Notes under the pieces: model-generated
Database searches by the model: none
Told to the model about the DNA's origin: nothing
What the model saw: only the letters and a program-made list of their open reading frames with translations
Part shown: one piece after another, positions 53,394 through 58,958 of the stretch
Numbering within the stretch: the stretch's first letter is position 1
Layout of the letters: each line of letters opens with the position of its first letter
Translations under genes and position numbers: made by a program
Assembly (NCBI GenBank): GCA_937898885.1
Contig: CALDKD010000099.1
Span: 1-58,958, forward strand
Reading direction: 5' to 3'
Length of the DNA stretch: 58,958 nt
DNA from: an uncultured Bacteroidales bacterium
GTDB taxonomy: Bacteria > Bacteroidota > Bacteroidia > Bacteroidales > Bacteroidaceae

Positions 53394-54869
53394 TCACTTA
53401 TTCAGTTTCCACGTAGCCCCGTCCTTGGTATCCTTTATCTCGAACCCAAGTGCGGTAAGCTCATTGCGTATCTTGTCGCTGGTAGCCCAGTCCTTATTGG
53501 CCTTGGCTATCGAGCGCTGCTCCAGCAACATATCCACAACCTTGCTGAATGCCTCCTCACGTCCGTTGCCGCCATCCTGCTCCTTCCTCATTCCAAGAAT
53601 GCCGAACAGGAATGTATCGAACAGTCCGCGCAACTCATCAACATCGGCCTGTGCCAGACTGACCTTACCGTCAACAGCCTGATTGATAACCTTGGCGGCA
53701 TCAAACAGAATGCTTATCACTATCGGGGTATTAAGGTCATCGTCCATAGCCTCATAGCAGCTGGAACGGAACGCCTTGACATCAGTATCCGATGCTACCG
53801 CCGGTTTGATGCGGTCAATTGCGGTATAGGCCTCCATAAGACGGGCCAGAGCCTTCTCGGCAGCCTGAAGAGCCTCATTGCTGAAATCAACTGTTCCACG
53901 ATAGTGGGCCATCAGTATGAAGAAGCGGATAGTCATAGGTGAGTAAGGCTGCTGAAGCTTCTCGTGCGCGCCGTCAAAGAACTGGTTCAGCGTGATGAAG
54001 TTGTTGTAGCTCTTGCCCATCTTCTTACCCTCTATGGTAATCATATTGTTGTGCATCCAGTAGTGGACCATCTGGTCACCCTGCGATGCCACAGCCTGCG
54101 CAATCTCGCACTCGTGATGCGGGAACACAAGGTCCATTCCGCCTCCGTGTATATCGAAATGCTGCCCCAGATACTTGCGGCCCATAGCGGTACACTCGCA
54201 ATGCCAGCCTGGGAAACCGTCGCTCCACGGTGACGGCCAGCGCATAATATGCTCAGGCTGCGCCTTCTTCCAGAGAGCAAAGTCTATCTGATTGCGCTTC
54301 TCGCCCACACCCTCAAGCTCACGGCTCACATCGCGCACATCATCCAGGTTCCGGCCCGACAGTATGCCGTAGTGATATTTTTTGTCATACTTCTCAACAT
54401 CGAAATAGACCGAGCCGTTAGACTCGTATGCGAAGCCGTTGTCCATTATCTCCCTGACCAGCTCAATCTGCTCTATGATATGGCCCGAGGCGTGCGGCTC
54501 GATGCTTGGCGGCAGCACGTTAAGCCTCTGCATGGCTGCATTGAAGCGGTTCGTGTAGTACTGTGCCACCTCCATCGGCTCCAGTTGCTCCAGACGGGCT
54601 TTCTTTGCAATCTTGTCCTCGCCCTCGTCGGCATCGTGCTCCAGATGACCCACATCGGTTATGTTGCGCACATAACGCACCTTGTAGCCCAGATGCGTGA
54701 GATAGCGGAACAATATGTCAAATGTGATTGCAGGACGCGCGTGCCCCAGATGTGGGTCGCCATATACCGTAGGGCCGCAGACATACATACCGACGTGCGG
54801 AGCGTTGAGCGGCTCGAACAACTCTTTTTTCCTTGAGAGGGTATTGTAAATAGTCAGTTTGTGTTCCAT
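53394..54869 (-). CDS. cysS: Cysteinyl-tRNA synthetase
   Basis: It charges tRNA-Cys. I use the ATG at 54869 (491 residues); the GTG six bases upstream adds two residues. The class-I HIGH motif is in GPTVYGDPHLGHARP and the KMSKS loop is present as KMGKSYNNF. Zinc ligands lie in YVCGP, GWHCECTAMG and FPHHECEIAQ. The helical C-terminal domain with TSDKIRNELTALGFEIKDT is complete. A good -7 box (TACCTTTG, 54895-54902 minus) lies about 25 bases upstream, back-to-back with that of the U32 gene. Confidence 0.97.
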   Translation of the reverse strand: MEHKLTIYNTLSRKKELFEPLNAPHVGMYVCGPTVYGDPHLGHARPAITFDILFRYLTHLGYKVRYVRNITDVGHLEHDADEGEDKIAKKARLEQLEPMEVAQYYTNRFNAAMQRLNVLPPSIEPHASGHIIEQIELVREIMDNGFAYESNGSVYFDVEKYDKKYHYGILSGRNLDDVRDVSRELEGVGEKRNQIDFALWKKAQPEHIMRWPSPWSDGFPGWHCECTAMGRKYLGQHFDIHGGGMDLVFPHHECEIAQAVASQGDQMVHYWMHNNMITIEGKKMGKSYNNFITLNQFFDGAHEKLQQPYSPMTIRFFILMAHYRGTVDFSNEALQAAEKALARLMEAYTAIDRIKPAVASDTDVKAFRSSCYEAMDDDLNTPIVISILFDAAKVINQAVDGKVSLAQADVDELRGLFDTFLFGILGMRKEQDGGNGREEAFSKVVDMLLEQRSIAKANKDWATSDKIRNELTALGFEIKDTKDGATWKLNK

Positions 54870-54894
54870 ATACACACCTATTAATATCTTTCCG

Positions 54895-54924
54895 CAAAGG
54901 TAACTGATTTTTTCCTAACTTCGC
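54895..54924. promoter_or_regulatory. Back-to-back -7 boxes for cysS (minus) and the U32 gene (plus)
   Basis: TACCTTTG on the minus strand (54895-54902) and TAACTTCG on the plus strand (54917-54924) are 14 bases apart, so each promoter's -33 region overlaps the other's -7 box. Competition between the two is possible. Confidence 0.5.
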
Positions 54925-54947
54925 GCTAGTTTTACAAACGCCACGCT

Positions 54948-56195
54948 ATGGAACGCAAAGATTTTGAGATAATGTCGCCTGTCGGCTCCTGGGAATCGTT
55001 GGCCGCGGCTTTTCAGGCTGGTGCCGGCTCAGTATATTTTGGTGTTGACAAGCTGAATATGCGCGCACGCTCCGCATCGAAGTTCACCATTGAGGACCTT
55101 CGCACTATTGCCCGTGAGTGCGAGGAGCACGGAGTCAAGAGCTACCTTACACTGAATACCGTGATGTACGGCGAGGATATCCCAATGATTCACGAGATAG
55201 CCGACGCAGCACTTGAGGCCGGCATCTCTGCCGTGATAGCCTGCGACATAGCAGTGATGACATACTGCAACAGCATCGGTCTTGAGGTTCATCTCTCAAC
55301 ACAGCTTAACATCAGCAACATAGAGGCCCTGCGCTTTTACTCTCAGTTTGCCGATGTCGTGGTCCTGGCCCGCGAGCTTAACCTTACACAGGTTGCTGAG
55401 ATCTATCATCACATCACCCAGGAGAACATCTGCGGCCCGAAGGGAAAGCAGATACGCATTGAGATGTTCTGCCACGGAGCCTTGTGTATGGCCATCAGCG
55501 GCAAATGCTATATGAGCCTGAACGAGCTTGGCGCATCGGCAAACCGTGGAGCCTGTATGCAGGTATGCCGCAGGGGGTACAACGCCTATCTGCTTCAGGA
55601 CAAGGAGTCTGACATAGAGCTTAAGGTTGAGAATCAGTACATAATGTCGCCAAAGGACCTCAAGACCATACGTTTTCTTGACCAGCTGATTGAGGCAGGC
55701 GTACGTGTTTTCAAGATAGAGGGACGTGCCCGTGGTCCTGAATACGTGCGCACCGTAACCGAGTGCTACTCGGAGGCCATTCAGGCTGTGCTTGACGGCA
55801 CCTTCACCGATGAGCGCAAGGAAGAGTGGGACGCACGCCTCAGCACCGTATTCAACCGGGGTTTCTGGAACGGCTACTACCTGGGCCAGCGTCTGGGCGA
55901 GTGGACCGACAAATACGGCTCGCAGGCCACAGAGACCAAGGTCTATGTAGGACGATGCACCGACTACTTCTCGAAGCTGGGCGTAGGCGAGTTCCTGCCC
56001 GAGGCAGCGCCATTAAAGGAAGGAGACAAGCTTATGATAACAGGCAATGCCACCGGCTGCCTGACCTTCACCCTTGAGGATCCGCGCGTTGACCTGAAGA
56101 GCGTGACAGAGGTTCCACAAGGCAAGCCTGTGTCTTTCAAGACTCCGGACAGGGTACGTCGCGGCGACAAGCTTTACAGAATAGAGTCACGGTAA
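54948..56195 (+). CDS. U32-family protein, probable tRNA/rRNA 5-hydroxylation enzyme (TrhP/RlhA type)
   Basis: The protein is 415 residues. The family signature EMFCHGALCMAISGKCYMS is complete and is followed by SANRGACMQVCRRGY, giving the set of cysteines that in characterised members binds an Fe-S cluster. The N-terminal MSPVGSWESLAAAFQAGAGSVYFGVDKLNMRA is typical. E. coli homologues (TrhP, RlhA) hydroxylate uridine or cytidine in RNA; older annotations call the family collagenase-like peptidases. A short beta-barrel-like C-terminal domain (from ~330) ends the protein. It is followed 12 bases later by the MG2-domain gene and may be co-transcribed with it. Confidence 0.9.
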   Translation: MERKDFEIMSPVGSWESLAAAFQAGAGSVYFGVDKLNMRARSASKFTIEDLRTIARECEEHGVKSYLTLNTVMYGEDIPMIHEIADAALEAGISAVIACDIAVMTYCNSIGLEVHLSTQLNISNIEALRFYSQFADVVVLARELNLTQVAEIYHHITQENICGPKGKQIRIEMFCHGALCMAISGKCYMSLNELGASANRGACMQVCRRGYNAYLLQDKESDIELKVENQYIMSPKDLKTIRFLDQLIEAGVRVFKIEGRARGPEYVRTVTECYSEAIQAVLDGTFTDERKEEWDARLSTVFNRGFWNGYYLGQRLGEWTDKYGSQATETKVYVGRCTDYFSKLGVGEFLPEAAPLKEGDKLMITGNATGCLTFTLEDPRVDLKSVTEVPQGKPVSFKTPDRVRRGDKLYRIESR

Positions 56196-56207
56196 CACCT
56201 TATTGAT

Positions 56208-58934
56208 ATGAGCCTGCTCCGGAAAGCGACACTGCTCACGCTGGCACTGCTTTGCTGCGGCATCACTATGGCACAGAGCAGCAGGAGCGCCGGACGTGGA
56301 GGCCGTACACTGCGTGAGCAACGCAAGGCCGAGGCGGAAATGAGCCAGCTCAGCACTGAGAAAGCCCTGATGAGATACGCCGGCAATGTATATCAGTTCG
56401 GCCAGATATTTCCACAGGAGAAGGTGTATATCCAGTTTGACAACACATCGTACTACACAGGCGAGACCATCTGGTTCAAGGCATTCGTTGTTGAGGCATC
56501 CACTCACCACCGCGCCCCCAGCAAAGTGTTGTATGTGGATTTGCTATCCCCCACAGGTGTGGTGCTGAAACAGCAGAAACTGAAGGTGGTGGCAGGGCAG
56601 GCCGACGGCTCGTTTCCTCTGATAGACGGCTCGACTGACTATGCGCGCGACCTTCGCGGAACGGTCCTTGCCTACCCCAGCGGTTTCTATGAGGTACGGG
56701 CCTATACCGCCAATATGCAGAATTTCAGCGAGGAAGGCATATTCTCGCGCGTACTGCCTGTATTTGAGAAGCCAGAGCAGGACGGCAATTATTACGGAGA
56801 GGCTCCGATAATAAAGAACCACTACAATCAGGAGGCCAAGGTTGAGCAGTTCAGGCCAGAGACTGAATCCGCAGGAGGGAACAGCATCAAGGCCTCGTTC
56901 TATCCGGAAGGAGGGAATCTGGTTCAGGGACTGCCCTGCCGTGTGGCATTCCAGATTACCGGCAATGACGGTTTCGGAATAGACGCGGAGGGTGTTCTCA
57001 ACGACAATACTCCCATCAGCACGCTTCACGACGGAATGGGCTCATTTGAGCTGACGCCATCCACCCGCACAGACAAGGTTACATTTACCGTAAACGGCAA
57101 GTCACACACATTCTCACTGCCACAAGCCATTCAGAGCGGTTACTCAATGAGGACGGAGACTATGCCTGACAATTCCAGCCTTCTGGTATCGGTAACCGGC
57201 TCCGGAATGGACATCGACACTTTGGGAGTGACGATGACCTGCAGGGGAACGCTGGTGCATTTCAGTATGCTGGATATGCGTGAAGGCTCAGCCACAACCC
57301 GCATTCCGCTCTCAGGAATAAGCGAGGGAGTCTGTCAGATAACGCTATATGACCGCCACGGCATTATCTACGGCAGACGCGCCATATACAATCATACAGG
57401 CCAGAAAGCGCCAAGACTGCTATATTTCCCTGACACTGATAAAATAGCGCCATTCTCCCCCATCAAACTGAAATTCGAGCTTTACGGCACCAACGGGCTG
57501 GGTCTTCGTGACCGTTTCTGCCTGTCGGTACGTGACAGTCATTGCCCGGGCACAGCCGCAGGCGATGACCTGCGTACAGCGCTCCTGCTCTCGTCAGACA
57601 TACGTGGTCTCATAAACAAGCCGGAATATTATTTCGAGTCTGATGACTCCGCCCACACAGCGGCCCTGGACCTGCTGATGATGGTTCAGGGGTGGGAAAG
57701 GTACGACTGGGAGCTGATGTCAGGCGTAAAGGCGTACAGGGAAACGCATCGTATGGAGGACAGCCTCACCCTGAACGGCTGGATAGAGACGCCGCTCACA
57801 CGCAAGCCGATGGACAGCATCGTAGTGACAGCCGCCGTGACATCGTGGGACAACCAGAGAATAGAGCGTTTCCGATACGTTACCGGACCCGACGGATATT
57901 TCGGCTTCAACCTCTCCGACTTCCAGAACACAGCCAAGATGACAATATCGGCCAATCCAAGACACAAGCGTCTGATAGGCACATCGGCGCGCATCCGCTT
58001 TGAGCGCTCCATGAGGCCTTCCGTCAGGGCATACCTGCCCCAGGAGACCGTACTGACCGATGCGAGCGGCAAAATAACGTCAATCAAGGACAAGAGCCAG
58101 ACAACGCTCAACACGGAGGAAAGCAACTTCCCTACAGTTGTAGATATAAACGACGGCATCATTCTGCCTGAGGTTGATATCAAAGACAAGCGCATCTACA
58201 TAGACTACTACACCTTCAAGGCTTTCGATGTGCGGCAGGACACCGAGATGGAGCTTGATATGGGCGAGTACAGCACAAATGTGGCCGGCTACCTCATTGA
58301 CAAGGGTTACTCCATAGAGTTTGACAGCACCGGCAGTGGCGACATAGCCTACATCAACGGGCACAAGCCCTACTTCTATGTCCACGAGGCGACAAAAGCG
58401 CTGAATCAGGGACTATACGAGGCCCCATCCTTCATTGACACCAAAGACATAAAGAGCATAATGGTCTTTGACCGTGTGATGTTCGAGACCGAGGCAATGA
58501 AGCTGTCGCCTCTGCTTCAGGAGCTGAGACGCAAGCAGATGGACTTTGATACTCCCGAGACTCTGCTGCAAAAAGAGAAAAACCGCGTGCTTATGGTTGA
58601 CATTGAGCTAAAGGAGGAGAATCAGCGCGCAATAAGCAGCGAGCTCAAGAACATCAACTCCCGTCTGTCAACAGTCACAGGTTTTTCCGACCATTTCGAC
58701 TTCTACAGTCCGTCGTACCCCGACGGCCCTATCCGTGGCGACGTTGATTACCGCCGCACCCTATACTGGAACCCCAATGTCATTACCGACCGCGAGGGCC
58801 ATGCCCAGGTTGAGTTCTACAACAACTCCTACTCCACCAGCCTGAGCATCACCGGCGCAGGCATCACTCAGAACGGCACGCCCTACGTGCTGGATGACAG
58901 TTTGCCGGATTCAACTTGTAAACGCAATTTTTGA
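56208..58934 (+). CDS. Large exported protein with alpha-2-macroglobulin MG2-like domain
   Basis: The protein is 908 residues. A signal peptide ends ...GITMA before Gln24. The MG2-like block (EKVYIQFDNTSYYTGETIWFKAFV, about residues 65-90) is followed by many beta-rich repeats typical of Bacteroidetes surface MG2 proteins, often partners of outer-membrane transport. Near the end YWNPNVITDREGHAQVEFYNN is the usual late block. No thioester (GCGEQ) motif is seen, so it is not a protease-trapping macroglobulin. The last 13 residues, with the sequence DDSLPDSTCKRNF, do not resemble the family end; the stop lies 24 bases before the window edge, so a frameshift or assembly edge effect is possible. 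Confidence 0.8.
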   Translation: MSLLRKATLLTLALLCCGITMAQSSRSAGRGGRTLREQRKAEAEMSQLSTEKALMRYAGNVYQFGQIFPQEKVYIQFDNTSYYTGETIWFKAFVVEASTHHRAPSKVLYVDLLSPTGVVLKQQKLKVVAGQADGSFPLIDGSTDYARDLRGTVLAYPSGFYEVRAYTANMQNFSEEGIFSRVLPVFEKPEQDGNYYGEAPIIKNHYNQEAKVEQFRPETESAGGNSIKASFYPEGGNLVQGLPCRVAFQITGNDGFGIDAEGVLNDNTPISTLHDGMGSFELTPSTRTDKVTFTVNGKSHTFSLPQAIQSGYSMRTETMPDNSSLLVSVTGSGMDIDTLGVTMTCRGTLVHFSMLDMREGSATTRIPLSGISEGVCQITLYDRHGIIYGRRAIYNHTGQKAPRLLYFPDTDKIAPFSPIKLKFELYGTNGLGLRDRFCLSVRDSHCPGTAAGDDLRTALLLSSDIRGLINKPEYYFESDDSAHTAALDLLMMVQGWERYDWELMSGVKAYRETHRMEDSLTLNGWIETPLTRKPMDSIVVTAAVTSWDNQRIERFRYVTGPDGYFGFNLSDFQNTAKMTISANPRHKRLIGTSARIRFERSMRPSVRAYLPQETVLTDASGKITSIKDKSQTTLNTEESNFPTVVDINDGIILPEVDIKDKRIYIDYYTFKAFDVRQDTEMELDMGEYSTNVAGYLIDKGYSIEFDSTGSGDIAYINGHKPYFYVHEATKALNQGLYEAPSFIDTKDIKSIMVFDRVMFETEAMKLSPLLQELRRKQMDFDTPETLLQKEKNRVLMVDIELKEENQRAISSELKNINSRLSTVTGFSDHFDFYSPSYPDGPIRGDVDYRRTLYWNPNVITDREGHAQVEFYNNSYSTSLSITGAGITQNGTPYVLDDSLPDSTCKRNF

Positions 58935-58958
58935 GAAAGAATCTGTGAGATAAAGGTT

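Noticed and set aside
54249..54836. 195-codon plus-strand open frame opposite cysS
   Set aside because: It is the antisense shadow of the synthetase gene, with no start context or known family.
56208..58934. Thioester-containing alpha-2-macroglobulin protease inhibitor
   Set aside because: No GCGEQ thioester motif and no bait region; only the MG2-like domain is shared.

Overview
This window is a stretch of chromosome from an anaerobic member of the Bacteroidales. The organism is inferred from several things. Upstream regions carry Bacteroidetes-type -7 boxes (TAnnTTTG) rather than sigma70 promoters. SecD and SecF are fused, the pflB/pflA pair is present, and a 2-oxoglutarate:ferredoxin oxidoreductase has its gamma domain fused to alpha. 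There is also a long LepB with a dapB/wbqC neighbourhood, a C10 protease carrying BspA-type leucine-rich repeats, a GH127 arabinofuranosidase, and exported proteins whose signal peptides end just before a glutamine. A Prevotella/Bacteroides-like gut or rumen organism fits, but I cannot fix the genus from sequence alone. Most of the window is ordinary, well-packed housekeeping DNA. No CRISPR array, rRNA operon, prophage or intact insertion sequence is visible.

Layout. 1-455: tRNA-Val(CAC) with its terminator and an unexplained region full of inverted repeats. 455-5782: gpmI, a secreted subtilisin-like protease, a small outer-membrane barrel, pfkA and rnhB. 5943-10774: pflB-pflA, a rhomboid protease and a membrane-anchored EEP-fold phosphohydrolase. 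10925-15206: secDF and a TPR/TonB-C protein with a Gly/Met-rich linker. 15266-20507 (minus strand): korB, korA, a 57-residue membrane protein and GH127. 20707-24252: the least ordinary part, with an unknown secreted protein, a fragment of one Rpn nuclease gene, a second Rpn gene, and a 5'-truncated gene joined head-to-head to that Rpn gene. 24389-28788: purE, a short signal peptidase paralogue and a two-lobed M16 protease. 28859-35810 (minus): C10/LRR protease, a DUF4861 lipoprotein, ispG with a shortened insert, and rpoN. 35950-41159: Na/Pi symporter, FKBP isomerase, and an Lrp regulator followed by a C26-M19 fusion hydrolase. 41148-50020 (minus): Ig-like lipoprotein, fabF, acpP, then an operon of a Met/Gly-rich exported protein, dapB, lepB and wbqC, and finally pckA. 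50316-58934: upp, a DUF975 membrane protein, sufE, a probable glutaminyl cyclase, cysS, a U32 hydroxylase-type protein and a large MG2-domain cell-surface protein.

How it fits together. Glycolysis/gluconeogenesis (gpmI, pfkA, pckA), mixed-acid fermentation (pflB/pflA) and reductive 2-oxoacid metabolism (korAB) describe a sugar-fermenting anaerobe. Export and envelope functions form a second theme: secDF, two type I signal peptidases, a rhomboid, several secreted proteases and a probable glutaminyl cyclase, with at least five cargo proteins whose predicted mature N-terminus is Gln. The best candidates for a second look are the truncated Rpn junction near 23.1 kb, the structured DNA in the first 300 bases, the shortened IspG insert, the Lrp/C26-M19 unit and the palindromic back-to-back promoter between rnhB and pflB.
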